Part shown: in pieces, positions 52,305-60,518 of the stretch | Layout: each line of letters starts with the position of its first letter | How positions within the stretch are numbered: the first letter of the stretch is position 1 | NCBI GenBank assembly: GCA_030681895.1 | Contig: JAUXRI010000138.1 | Coordinates: 1-64,000 of the forward strand | Length of the DNA stretch: 64,000 nucleotides | Direction of reading: 5' to 3' | Source: Myxococcales bacterium | GTDB lineage: Bacteria; Myxococcota; Myxococcia; Myxococcales; Myxococcaceae | The notes under the pieces: model-generated | Seen by the model: the letters and a program-made list of their open reading frames with translations, nothing else | Told to the model about the DNA's origin: nothing | Databases searched by the model: none | Position numbers and translations under genes: made by a program

Positions 52305-53615
52305 TTGTCGCTGGTGGTGATGCTGAGTCTCGTCGGTTCGGCTGCATGGGCTCGAGGGTACGAGGTCTGGCTGGTCGACCAATCGAACTCGTTCGGCAAA
52401 GCCTACGGTGGCCGAATTCTCATCTACGACGGCAAGAAGGTCGCCCGCGACGGCGACGACGACTGCGACGGCGATGATGACGACGAGCAGGCGAGCACCG
52501 CGCCCCAGGCCGTCATCGACCTCGGCGGCGCCACCGCTGACCTCTGCTTCGCGAAGACCGGCGCGTACCCGGTGCGGCCGCACATGGTGGTCTTCAACTC
52601 GCGCGACACGCACGGCGCGTTGTCCTTCGTCGCGTCGGGCCACGTCATCTTCTTCGACGCGCGCACGCGGGCGCCGCTGGACTGCATTCGAATGCAGGCG
52701 GGCGCGGGTGGGGCGCGGCAGGCGCACGCCGTGTGGCCGACCAACGACGACCGCTACATGCTCGTCGCCAACCAGAACGGAAAGCTCTTCGAACGAATCG
52801 CCACCAACTACGCGACCAACACGTTCATCTACGAGCCCACCGCGTCACTCAACCTGGCGACCTGCACCACGCCGAACGGCTTCCCCTGCCAGGACCCGGT
52901 GCTCCGCCCTGACAACGCGCCCATCTGTCCGTTCACCGCGTCACCCGGCGTGCCCGCGTTCGTCACGCTCCGCGGCGGCGGCATGCTGCTGGTGAACCCG
53001 TACACCACGCCCATCAGCATCGTGGCCGAGTACGACCGCGCGAACATCGCCGGCAATGGCTGTGGGCTCATCGAGGCCCGCGGCTGGGTCTACTTCAACG
53101 CCGGCGGCGCCACGCCGAGCAACCTCGACCAGTTCTCGGTGTACCGCCTGCCGCGCACGGGCTTCCTGCCGTCGAACCCGCCCAACACGCCCGCCGTGCA
53201 GCTCATCTACAACGACGAGGCGCATCACCGTGACGCGCACGGCGTCGCGGTGTCGAAGCACGAGCGCTACGTGTGGATGTACGACCGCGGCTCGAACGTG
53301 GCCGAGGTGTTCGACGGCCACTCGGGCGCCCACGTGAACACCGTGCCGCTGGCGCACCCCGCGACGAGCGACCCCTCGCCTGACCTCGCGGCGCTCTCGC
53401 CGAACGGCAAGGTGCACTTCGTCTCGTTGCGAGGGCCGAACCCGCTCTCTGGAGACCCCCACTCGTCGACGGGTGCGCTGCCCGGCCTGGGCGTCGTGCG
53501 GCTGACGCAGAACGGCCGCTGGGGCTCGCTCGACAAGGTCATCCCCATCACCAACCTCGACTCGGGAGGCATCGAGCGCGCCGACGCCCACGGCATTCGA
53601 ATTCGCCGAAAGTGA
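52305..53615 (+). CDS. Exported beta-propeller-like protein
   Basis: The frame has no ATG or GTG between its upstream TGA (52245) and TTG 52305. TTG is 18 nt from the only good ribosome site (GGGGAG, 52281-52286). A start at ATC 52293 would give the better signal peptide, with Arg in its N-region (IRQGLSLVVMLSLVGSAAWA). The mature protein of about 415 aa contains an Asp stretch (DGDDDCDGDDDD, about residue 50) and repeated blade-like strands (VFFNSR..., VSKHERYVWMYDRGSN, DLAALSPNGKVHFVSLRGP) as in YVTN/cytochrome-like propellers. Conserved His-Asp pairs (HHRDAHG) may bind metal. Function unknown. Confidence 0.8.
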   Translation: MSLVVMLSLVGSAAWARGYEVWLVDQSNSFGKAYGGRILIYDGKKVARDGDDDCDGDDDDEQASTAPQAVIDLGGATADLCFAKTGAYPVRPHMVVFNSRDTHGALSFVASGHVIFFDARTRAPLDCIRMQAGAGGARQAHAVWPTNDDRYMLVANQNGKLFERIATNYATNTFIYEPTASLNLATCTTPNGFPCQDPVLRPDNAPICPFTASPGVPAFVTLRGGGMLLVNPYTTPISIVAEYDRANIAGNGCGLIEARGWVYFNAGGATPSNLDQFSVYRLPRTGFLPSNPPNTPAVQLIYNDEAHHRDAHGVAVSKHERYVWMYDRGSNVAEVFDGHSGAHVNTVPLAHPATSDPSPDLAALSPNGKVHFVSLRGPNPLSGDPHSSTGALPGLGVVRLTQNGRWGSLDKVIPITNLDSGGIERADAHGIRIRRK

Positions 53616-53655
53616 AGGTGCAGCCCTCGGGAGGCTCGGCTAGACCGCACGCACG

Positions 53656-54078
53656 ATGGTGAAGGAAGAGGCAATCGCATCGGGGGGAGTGCGCTTCTCC
53701 ACGGCAGAGGGCTCTATCGAGATGTCCTTTCCGGCTCGCCACATCGTGGTGAACCGGTACGTGGGGGTAGGCCAGACCGTGCTGGCTCCGCCCGTGCTTT
53801 TGAAGCTCACGAGGCTGGCGATGGCTTCGTCGGGCGGCCTCTGCGTGATGAACGATGCCGAGGCCCTCACCGACTACGAGAGCGGCTTCCGCCAACAATG
53901 GACGGAGTGGCTGCGGTTTCATCGCCAACACATCAGGGCGTTTCATCTGCTGCACAGCTCGAGCGCTATCCGCGTGGGCGCGAACCTCGCGAACGTCATC
54001 GTGGGCGACCTCATCAAGAGCTACCCCGACCGCCGCTCCTTCGACGCCGCCATCGACGAGCTCCGCAAACGTGCGTGA
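53656..54078 (+). CDS. Small cytoplasmic protein, unknown
   Basis: The 140-aa product has no signal peptide. Its alternating beta/alpha pattern (HIVVNRYVGVGQT, GGLCVMNDAEAL, IRAFHLLHSSSAIRVGANLANVIVG) resembles a STAS-like fold, but no signature is certain. It is followed by a lipoprotein gene 22 nt away, so the two may be an operon. Confidence 0.65.
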   Translation: MVKEEAIASGGVRFSTAEGSIEMSFPARHIVVNRYVGVGQTVLAPPVLLKLTRLAMASSGGLCVMNDAEALTDYESGFRQQWTEWLRFHRQHIRAFHLLHSSSAIRVGANLANVIVGDLIKSYPDRRSFDAAIDELRKRA

Positions 54079-54100
54079 GGCAGGCCGAAAGGGAATCCAC

Positions 54101-54817
54101 ATGAGTCGAAACACGGTCGGCGTCGCGCTCCTCAGCCTCAGCCTCAGCCTCGCCAGCTGCGTGACGATGCGCGTGTACCAGCTGCCGCTCTCACCGGCCG
54201 AGGGCCAGGCGATGGTGCCAGCGCTCATCGCGGCGTGTCAGGGGCAGGGGCTCGAGGCCTTCCGCGGGCCCAACGGCGCGGTCGCGAACCTCGAAGATGG
54301 CGTGATGCTCTCGTGGCAGGACAGCGCGAACCACGATGACTTCATCCTCGTGATGAGCCTGCCCGACAAGGTGCCCGAGCCTGAGGCGCAGGCCCGCTTC
54401 GAGAAGGCGAAGGCGCGCGCCGATCAGCTGTGGAGCGTCGCGGTGGCGAGCCGGCAGGTGATGATGCCGCCTCCGACGGTGGTGGTGATGCCGCAGCCGG
54501 TGCCCGTTCAGTCGACGACGGTGACCGCGCCGGGCACGACCATCTCGATTGGTGGGGCGCTCATGCCGAACGTGAGCGTCACCGTGCAAGACGCCCCGGT
54601 GCCGCAGCCGGCGAGCTCGTCGTCGGCGTCGTGCTGCATCAACGGGGCTGGGTACTCCTGCCCGACGGCCGCGGCGGTCGATCGCTGCAGCGGCGCGTTC
54701 ATGCGGTGCATGTCGGCGTGCAACTTCTCCTGTCAGGGCCGATGCGAGCGCGAGGCGCCACTCGACCCCTCAGGGTGCTCGCGCAACGCGTCGCTCGACG
54801 CGTCGTGCCGGCAGTAG
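54101..54817 (+). CDS. Lipoprotein with Pro-rich linker and Cys-rich C-terminus
   Basis: ATG 54101 has an AAAGGGA ribosome site; an upstream frame is a shadow. The 238-aa product has a lipoprotein signal (LLSLSLSLASC, Cys19), a helical domain (about 30-120), a Pro/Val linker (PPPTVVVMPQPVPV) and a C-terminal module with 11 Cys in about 60 residues (SCCINGAGYSCP, CMSACNFSCQGRCE), likely disulfide-bonded. The pattern recalls small toxin-like or chitin-binding Cys modules, but none is identified. Confidence 0.8.
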   Translation: MSRNTVGVALLSLSLSLASCVTMRVYQLPLSPAEGQAMVPALIAACQGQGLEAFRGPNGAVANLEDGVMLSWQDSANHDDFILVMSLPDKVPEPEAQARFEKAKARADQLWSVAVASRQVMMPPPTVVVMPQPVPVQSTTVTAPGTTISIGGALMPNVSVTVQDAPVPQPASSSSASCCINGAGYSCPTAAAVDRCSGAFMRCMSACNFSCQGRCEREAPLDPSGCSRNASLDASCRQ

Positions 54818-54820
54818 CGG

Positions 54821-54946
54821 TCAGCCTCTGAAGAAGAGGAACCAGATCACCAGCACGAGGCCGATGGGCACGCCGCCGATGGCGAGCAGCAGTGGGACAG
54901 CAATACGACCACCTGGACGAAGCGTCGGGAGGTTGGAGTTTGGCAT
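54821..54946 (-). CDS. Possible 41-aa single-pass membrane peptide
   Basis: ATG 54946 to stop 54821 encodes 41 residues: a basic N-part (PNSNLPTLRPGGR), then one hydrophobic helix (IAVPLLLAIGGVPIGLVLVI) ending in WFLFFRG. The pattern is that of a small membrane protein. There is no strong ribosome site, so it is tentative. It lies in the 373-bp stretch between the lipoprotein and FHA genes, which is otherwise empty. Confidence 0.4.
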   Translation of the reverse strand: MPNSNLPTLRPGGRIAVPLLLAIGGVPIGLVLVIWFLFFRG

Positions 54947-55190
54947 GGAGGGGAGCAACGCAAGGGTGATGCCGTGGGCGCAGGTGTGCCTGGTTGTTGA
55001 GCCGGTCGAGCACACTCCACCGAAGTGACTGGGCCGTTCGGTCGAAGCGAAGGGCTCGCGCTGACCGCTGGCACAGCCCGTGGACTGGCTCTCTGGAACA
55101 CCCGGGAGCCACCATGTTCGAGCCACTTCGGAGCACCGACTGCACCGTTGCTGATCACCCCTGCCCATCAGTGACCGGCAGGAGCGCGCC

Positions 55191-56096
55191 ATGAGTCACA
55201 CCCGCATCGTCCGGGTGATGGATTCGGTCGCCCCGATGGAGCAGGCGCGGCACGACACCTTCGTCGCTGGCCGCAGCCTGAGCAGCGCGTCTCCGCAGCA
55301 GCTCTACCTTCAGTCACACCGGCTCATTCGCAACGCCTGCCACGAGGAGCGGCGGCCGGGCCTGTTCGTCTTCGCGCTCCACACCGACGTCGGCCTCGTC
55401 GGCAGGCTGTGGCTCTCGGCGACCGACGCGCCGCGCGCGGGCACGCTGGGGCGGCACCACGTCGTCGACCTGCCCATCACCCGCGACGGCGCGCTCTCGT
55501 TGCGGCACGTGCTCTTCGTGGTGCGACTCGTCGAAGGCCGGGTGCGCTTCTCGTCGCTCGACCTCGAGACGCCGGGCGGGGTGCACACGGTGCTCGGGCC
55601 ACAACACGCGACCGAGTCCGAACGGCCGCTGTTGCTGCGCACGGCGCAGCTCTCGTTCTTCTGTGTCCCCACGGGGCTCACCTGCGCGTTGCCTGCGATG
55701 GGCGACGACGCATGGCGTGCGTTCGACGAAGTGCCGCCTGCACCCGAAGTCGGCAGGTGGGCGTGGCTCAAGAAGCGCCCGGAGCCGTCGGTCGGCGTGC
55801 TCACCTTGCGCCTCTCATCCGGTGTCTTCGCGATGCCCGTCGACGAGGCCATGGCGAAGCGCGGGGTGCTCATCGGCCGAGACGAACGCTGCGAGGTCGT
55901 CATCCCAGACAGCTACGTGTCGCGCGTGCACGCGGTGGTGCTGAGCATCGACGGCGTCCCACACCTCATCGACTGCGGCAGCTCGAACGGCGTCTGGCAC
56001 CGCGCGACGGATGAGCAGGCGCGCTGCTGGAGATTGACCGACGGCGACGTCTTTCACGTCGGGAACGCCACCCTCGACTGGCACGCGGTGCAGTAG
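55191..56096 (+). CDS. Tandem FHA-domain protein
   Basis: The 301-aa cytoplasmic protein has two FHA-like domains. The second (about 205-300) is canonical: GR at 229-230, SRVH at 244-247 and the SSNG turn (GSSNGVWH). The first (about 60-150) keeps LGR (86-88) and SLRH (103-106) but lacks the SSNG part, so it may be degenerate. FHA domains bind phosphothreonine and often read the output of Ser/Thr kinases, such as the one at the left edge of this window. It precedes a sterol-desaturase-family gene by 10 nt, so the two are likely co-expressed. Confidence 0.88.
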   Translation: MSHTRIVRVMDSVAPMEQARHDTFVAGRSLSSASPQQLYLQSHRLIRNACHEERRPGLFVFALHTDVGLVGRLWLSATDAPRAGTLGRHHVVDLPITRDGALSLRHVLFVVRLVEGRVRFSSLDLETPGGVHTVLGPQHATESERPLLLRTAQLSFFCVPTGLTCALPAMGDDAWRAFDEVPPAPEVGRWAWLKKRPEPSVGVLTLRLSSGVFAMPVDEAMAKRGVLIGRDERCEVVIPDSYVSRVHAVVLSIDGVPHLIDCGSSNGVWHRATDEQARCWRLTDGDVFHVGNATLDWHAVQ

Positions 56097-56106
56097 CGTC
56101 TCTTTC

Positions 56107-56910
56107 GTGACGTTCGACACCACGCACGTACTGCCCATGACGGTGGCGTTGGTGACGCTGCACGCGACGCGCTACCTGCTCGCGGCCGGAGCAGCCTGGC
56201 TCTTCTTCTGGACCTGGCGCGGCAACCCGATGACTCGGGAGCGGCGGCTCCAGCAGGCCGACTTCACGCGCGAGGACGTGCGGCGTGAGGTGCTCACGTC
56301 ACTGCGAACGGCCCTCATCTTCGGCACCCTCTTCGGCGTCGTGTACGCGGGCCTGCCTGTCGTGAAGCTCGAGGCGCGCGGCGCCGGTGCGGTGCTCGAG
56401 TTCTCAGCGTGGCTCGCGGCGTTGCTGCTCGTGCACGACACGTACTTCTACTGGGCGCACAGACTGGCTCATCACCCGCGCGTCTTCCGGTTCCTCCACG
56501 GCCTGCATCACCAGTCGCGCAACCCGTCTCCATTCGCGGCGCTCTCGTTCGGCGCGCTCGACGCGGTGGTGCAGGTGGCGTGGGCGATTCCGCTCGTGCG
56601 CTTCGTGCCCGTGCCGTCGCTGGTGTGGCTGGTGTTCTCGTTCCTGGCCATCGGCATCAACGTCATCGGGCACTGCGGCGTCGAGCCGTACCCGCTGTCG
56701 TGGCAGCGGCACCCGGTGCTCAAGTGGCTCAACTTCGCGACGATGCACAACCAGCATCACGTCGTCGTGCGCGGCAACTACGGGCTCTACTTCAGCGCGT
56801 GGGACCGGTGGATGGGCACGCTGCTGCCGTCAGAAGCTGCCGCCGTCGACCATCTCACGCAGCACCCGCTCGAGCCCGTCGTGCTCCAGGGCGTCGACCG
56901 TCGGCAGTGA
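56107..56910 (+). CDS. Fatty acid hydroxylase / sterol desaturase family membrane protein
   Basis: The 267-aa protein starts with GTG 56107, 10 nt after the FHA gene. It has four to five membrane segments and the diiron His boxes: HDTYFYWAHRLAHH (His110, His118, His122, His123), HGLHH (His131, His134, His135), His189, and HNQHH (His214, His217, His218). The family inserts hydroxyl groups or double bonds into lipids, sterols or carotenoids using O2 and an electron donor. No donor gene is adjacent. The last 81 nt overlap the 3' end of the opposite gene. Confidence 0.93.
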   Translation: MTFDTTHVLPMTVALVTLHATRYLLAAGAAWLFFWTWRGNPMTRERRLQQADFTREDVRREVLTSLRTALIFGTLFGVVYAGLPVVKLEARGAGAVLEFSAWLAALLLVHDTYFYWAHRLAHHPRVFRFLHGLHHQSRNPSPFAALSFGALDAVVQVAWAIPLVRFVPVPSLVWLVFSFLAIGINVIGHCGVEPYPLSWQRHPVLKWLNFATMHNQHHVVVRGNYGLYFSAWDRWMGTLLPSEAAAVDHLTQHPLEPVVLQGVDRRQ

Positions 56911-58059
56911 GCTGAGCAGAGGACTGGTGGCGAGGCGCTCGAACAGCGCGGGCTCGCAGGGCTTTTGCGCCTTCAGCCAGTCGAGGTCGTCGCGAACCCG
57001 AGGCACCGCGCCGCGAAGGCCCGAGAGCAGGGCGGCGGCTTCGACCATCGCCGTGCACCGCATCGGGGAGCACGCGAGGGCCTTCTGCTTCACCGCCGTC
57101 GGCACGCCCGTCAGCAGGAACTGGTGCGCAGCGAAGCCCGCGGCGCGCGCGTCCTGCTTCGTCTGAGGCGTGATGGTGCCGTCGAGCAGCGGCAGCCCGT
57201 TCGCCTCGAAGAACTCGCGCTCGAAGAGCAGAATCGACAGGCGAATCATCTCGCCGATGAGGGTGCTCGTGGCGCCGCAGACGCTCGCGAGGTGGCGCAC
57301 CTCGACGCTGGCCTGAGCGAGCGCGTGCTCGTGCAGCCCCTTCACCAGGCGCAGCTTCGCCCACTGCTGCATCGTCACGAAGTTGGGGATGAGCTGCTCG
57401 AAGGCAGGCACGTCGCGGCCGTCGCGGAGCGGGCCCACGCTCATCAGCGTCCAGTGGTCGAAGGCGAGCAGCTCGCGCATCCACGAGAAGTCGAGGCCGG
57501 CGTAGTCGGCAGGGCCGAACCTCATCCACGCGCCTGGCGGCTGTTTCATGCGGTCGGTGAGCGACGCGGGCAGGTGGAGCAGGCCGGTGTGCCCGCTCTC
57601 CCAGTCGGCGCGGCCTGCGAGAAATGCCGCGGCGTCGCGTTCGCGGGTCGGTGGCTCGAGGCCGGGCGTCTTCGCCAGCCGCTTCGAGAAGTCGCAGAAC
57701 GCGTCGACCGTCTTCTCCGCCAACGCTGCGTTTCGCGCGAGCCACGCTTCCACCGCAGCGCGAGCCTGCGCGTCGTCGCCGCCGTCGGCTCGTGAGAGTC
57801 CTGCGTCGACCAGGGCAGCGAGCGTGGCGCTGTCATCATCGGGTCGACGTGGAGTGGTGACGTCGGCGACACCCGTGGCGGTGGTGCCGGCCCCGCGAGC
57901 ACCGAGGCGGTCGTCAGGCGTGTTCGAGCTGCCTGGAACGGCTGGCGTCACCGCGCGAGGCGGCGCGATCGTTTCCTCTTCGGCGCGCGAGCTCATCCAC
58001 CAGACAAGCACTACGAACGCGGCGAGCAGTCCTCCCGAGACAGCCAGCCATCGTCGCAT
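56830..58059 (-). CDS. Membrane-anchored protein, unknown function
   Basis: The 409-aa protein has a type II signal anchor (LAVSGGLLAAFVVLVWWM) after MRRW, a Thr/Pro/Gly linker and a large soluble domain from about 80 to 405, mostly helical (LIPNFVTMQQWAKLRLVKGLHEHAL, TSTLIGEMIRLSILLFEREFF). Cys pairs (ACSPMRC) are present near 325. I do not recognise the family. It shares an 81-bp 3' overlap with the sterol-desaturase-family gene. Confidence 0.8.
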   Translation of the reverse strand: MRRWLAVSGGLLAAFVVLVWWMSSRAEEETIAPPRAVTPAVPGSSNTPDDRLGARGAGTTATGVADVTTPRRPDDDSATLAALVDAGLSRADGGDDAQARAAVEAWLARNAALAEKTVDAFCDFSKRLAKTPGLEPPTRERDAAAFLAGRADWESGHTGLLHLPASLTDRMKQPPGAWMRFGPADYAGLDFSWMRELLAFDHWTLMSVGPLRDGRDVPAFEQLIPNFVTMQQWAKLRLVKGLHEHALAQASVEVRHLASVCGATSTLIGEMIRLSILLFEREFFEANGLPLLDGTITPQTKQDARAAGFAAHQFLLTGVPTAVKQKALACSPMRCTAMVEAAALLSGLRGAVPRVRDDLDWLKAQKPCEPALFERLATSPLLSSLPTVDALEHDGLERVLREMVDGGSF

Positions 58060-58136
58060 GCGCTGAGCATATGGCCTGCGCTGAGGTCGCTTGCTGAAAA
58101 GGCGAGCGGTGTTGGCAGGTGCTAGAGCGCGTCCCC

Positions 58137-59018
58137 ATGCGCACGCTTCTCGTGATGTCGGTCCTCGTCTCCTCAGTCGTCCTGGCTCAGCAGCCCCCTC
58201 AGCGCTCGAAGGAAGAGATGCTGAAGGAGGCGAAGCGCATCAGCGACCTGATGAACAAGGCAGAGCAGAAGCCGGTCGTGCTGACGCCGCCGGAGCAGCT
58301 CTTCAAGAAGGGCAAGGCGACGCTGCTGTACGCGCTGCCCATCAACAAGCCGGCCGGGTACCGGGAGTATCTGCGCTTCGTGAGCGACGAGGGCCTGCTC
58401 AAGGAAGCGGTCGCGACGGTGAACGGGCTCGTCGAGCTGCCGCGCGACATCACGGTCTTCTTCCGCGACTGCGGTGAGCCCAACGCCTTCTATGAGCCGA
58501 AGACGGGCAACATTCACTTCTGCTTCGAGCTCGTGCAGCTCTTCGACCAGCTCTACTCGAAGGTGGCGCAGTCACCCGAGCAGGCGAAAGACCTGATTCG
58601 CGGCGCGGTGTTCTTCGTCTTCTTCCACGAGTTCGGCCACGCGCTGACGCACGAGCTGGGGCTGCCCGTGACGGGGAAAGAAGAAGACGCGGTGGACCAG
58701 TTCGCGACGCTGCTGCTGCTCGAGCAGGGCGAGCGCGGTGAGAAGGCGGCGCTGGCGGGTGCGACGTTCTTCCTCGCGCTCAGCGAGCAGAACCCGAAGG
58801 GGAAGCTCAAGTTCTGGGACGAACACAGCCTCGACGCGCAGCGCTTCTACAACATCGCGTGCTGGCTCTTCGGCGCGAGTCCGTTCCAGCAGGTGAACCT
58901 GGTGGCGAAGGGCCTGCTCCCCGCCGAACGCGCGGCGCGGTGTGGGACCGAGTACCAACAGCTGCGGCAGTCGTGGAAGACGATCGCGGACCCGAAGCTG
59001 AAGCGGCCGATCAAGTAG
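58137..59018 (+). CDS. Exported DUF4344-type metallopeptidase-like protein
   Basis: ATG 58137 gives signal peptide MRTLLVMSVLVSSVVLAQ and a 293-aa protein (a GTG at 58119 is the alternative). The zinc-binding core HEFGH is at His164-His168 in FFHEFGHALTHELGLP, with a further acidic ligand likely in GKEEDAVDQFA (about 177-187). Together with the length this fits DUF4344, a putative zincin. It should act outside the cytoplasm. Substrate unknown. It diverges from the previous gene with a 77-bp gap that holds the promoters. Confidence 0.88.
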   Translation: MRTLLVMSVLVSSVVLAQQPPQRSKEEMLKEAKRISDLMNKAEQKPVVLTPPEQLFKKGKATLLYALPINKPAGYREYLRFVSDEGLLKEAVATVNGLVELPRDITVFFRDCGEPNAFYEPKTGNIHFCFELVQLFDQLYSKVAQSPEQAKDLIRGAVFFVFFHEFGHALTHELGLPVTGKEEDAVDQFATLLLLEQGERGEKAALAGATFFLALSEQNPKGKLKFWDEHSLDAQRFYNIACWLFGASPFQQVNLVAKGLLPAERAARCGTEYQQLRQSWKTIADPKLKRPIK

Positions 59019-59066
59019 GCGGCAGCGAGGTCGACAGCTCGTTCGCGAGGAGTAGCGTGGGGCTCG

Positions 59067-60344
59067 ATGCGTTCGTTCGCGCTGCTCCTCGTGTTGGCTG
59101 GCTGTGGCGTCACGGATCAGCCGTCGCAGCTGCAGCAGGCGCTGTCGTCGAACGTGGTGATCAGCGAGGTCTACGGCGGGGGCGGTTCGACGAACGCGAC
59201 CTTCGACTCCGACTTCGTCGAGCTCTTCAACCGCGGCAGCGCCGGCGTCACCGTCGACGGGTGGACGTTGCAGCTCGCCACCGAGACGAGCGCCACCTGG
59301 AACGTGGTGCCGCTGTCGGGCTCCATCGAGGCGGGCGAGTCGTATCTCGTGCGCCTGGGTGCCGCGGGCCCTGCAGGCGCGCCCTTGCCGCAGGTCGACG
59401 CCACCGGCACCGCCCCCGTCGGCATCTCGGGCGGGAAGGTGATGCTCGTCTCTGCGGGCACCGTGATGAACGGCGTGTGCCCCTCCACCGCGCTCATCGT
59501 CGACCTCGTCGGCTACGGCCCGAGCGCGACGTGCTTCGAGCGGGCGCGCGCGCAGCAGCCTTCGTCGACGATGTCGCTCCAGCGGCGCGACGACGGCTGT
59601 GTCGAGCGTGACGACAACGCGAACGACTTCGTGCTCGCAGGGCCCACGCCGATGCCGCTCTCGACTGCCAAGAGACCCTGCATGCGCGACGCCGGCGCAC
59701 CGGGTGATGGTGGCTTCGTCGAACCCGACGGTGGGTGTCAGGTGCTCTCGGTGTTTCCCTCTGTCGCCACGCGCGGTGGCTACGACCGGGTCACCCAGCG
59801 CTCGTTCGCGCGCCTCTTCACCCAGGAGCCCGCGCTCTCGGACGGAGGCATGCAGTCCCTCTCGCTCGAGGCCGCGTTCTTCAGTGGGCTTGGCCTGCCC
59901 GCGATGCGCTCCATCACCAGCGCCGACCGGTACTCGACCTGCGAGCTCTGCGTGACGTACGGCCGCCGCTGCACCCGAGGTACCTGCTTCGAAGAGTTCT
60001 TCGCGCAGTCAGGTGAGGTCTCGGTCTCGCAAGCTGATCAGTCCGACGCGGGGAGACTCGCCGGTGCGGTCACGAACGTGCGCTTCGTGCGGTGGGACTT
60101 CGCCAACGATCGGCCGGTGCCCGGTGGTCAGTGTGTGGTGATTCCGTCGCTCGCCCTCGACGTCTCGTGGGTCGAGCCGCAGGCTCCAGTGGATGGCGGC
60201 ACGGCGGGCGGTGACGCAGGAGTGGTGTCCGCGGACGGCGGCGTGGTCGAGCAGGGGCCAACGCCAGGGTGTGGCTGCAGCTCGACCGCCGGCTCTTTCG
60301 CCTTTGCGCTCGCGACGCTGTTGGTCAGTCGTCGACGCCGCTGA
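59067..60344 (+). CDS. Lamin-tail-domain lipoprotein with MYXO-CTERM-like tail
   Basis: The 425-aa protein has a lipoprotein signal (ALLLVLAGC, Cys13) and a lamin-tail (LTD) domain at about 30-165 (NVVISEVYGGGG, DFVELFNRGSAGVTVDGW, IVDLVGYG). An Asp/Gly linker and a second part follow. The C-terminus reads PGCGCSSTAGS, then a hydrophobic stretch and SRRRR. That is the MYXO-CTERM pattern of myxobacterial surface-sorting tails (Gly-Cys, membrane segment, Arg cluster). A protein with both a lipobox and this tail is unusual; only one may be used. Confidence 0.9.
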   Translation: MRSFALLLVLAGCGVTDQPSQLQQALSSNVVISEVYGGGGSTNATFDSDFVELFNRGSAGVTVDGWTLQLATETSATWNVVPLSGSIEAGESYLVRLGAAGPAGAPLPQVDATGTAPVGISGGKVMLVSAGTVMNGVCPSTALIVDLVGYGPSATCFERARAQQPSSTMSLQRRDDGCVERDDNANDFVLAGPTPMPLSTAKRPCMRDAGAPGDGGFVEPDGGCQVLSVFPSVATRGGYDRVTQRSFARLFTQEPALSDGGMQSLSLEAAFFSGLGLPAMRSITSADRYSTCELCVTYGRRCTRGTCFEEFFAQSGEVSVSQADQSDAGRLAGAVTNVRFVRWDFANDRPVPGGQCVVIPSLALDVSWVEPQAPVDGGTAGGDAGVVSADGGVVEQGPTPGCGCSSTAGSFAFALATLLVSRRRR

Positions 60345-60518
60345 CGCCGCGAGCCGTAAAACTCCGTCCCGGTGCCAACCAGCTGACGCAACCGCGCCTC
60401 CAGCGGGACAGCGTGGGTCACCGGCGTCGACCCTCGTCACGGCGACTGAGGCGCCAGCGGGCCTCGCAGCCGCCGTGGAAGCTGGCGAGATGGCTGCGCG
60501 AGTGAGACGATTGGGCTC

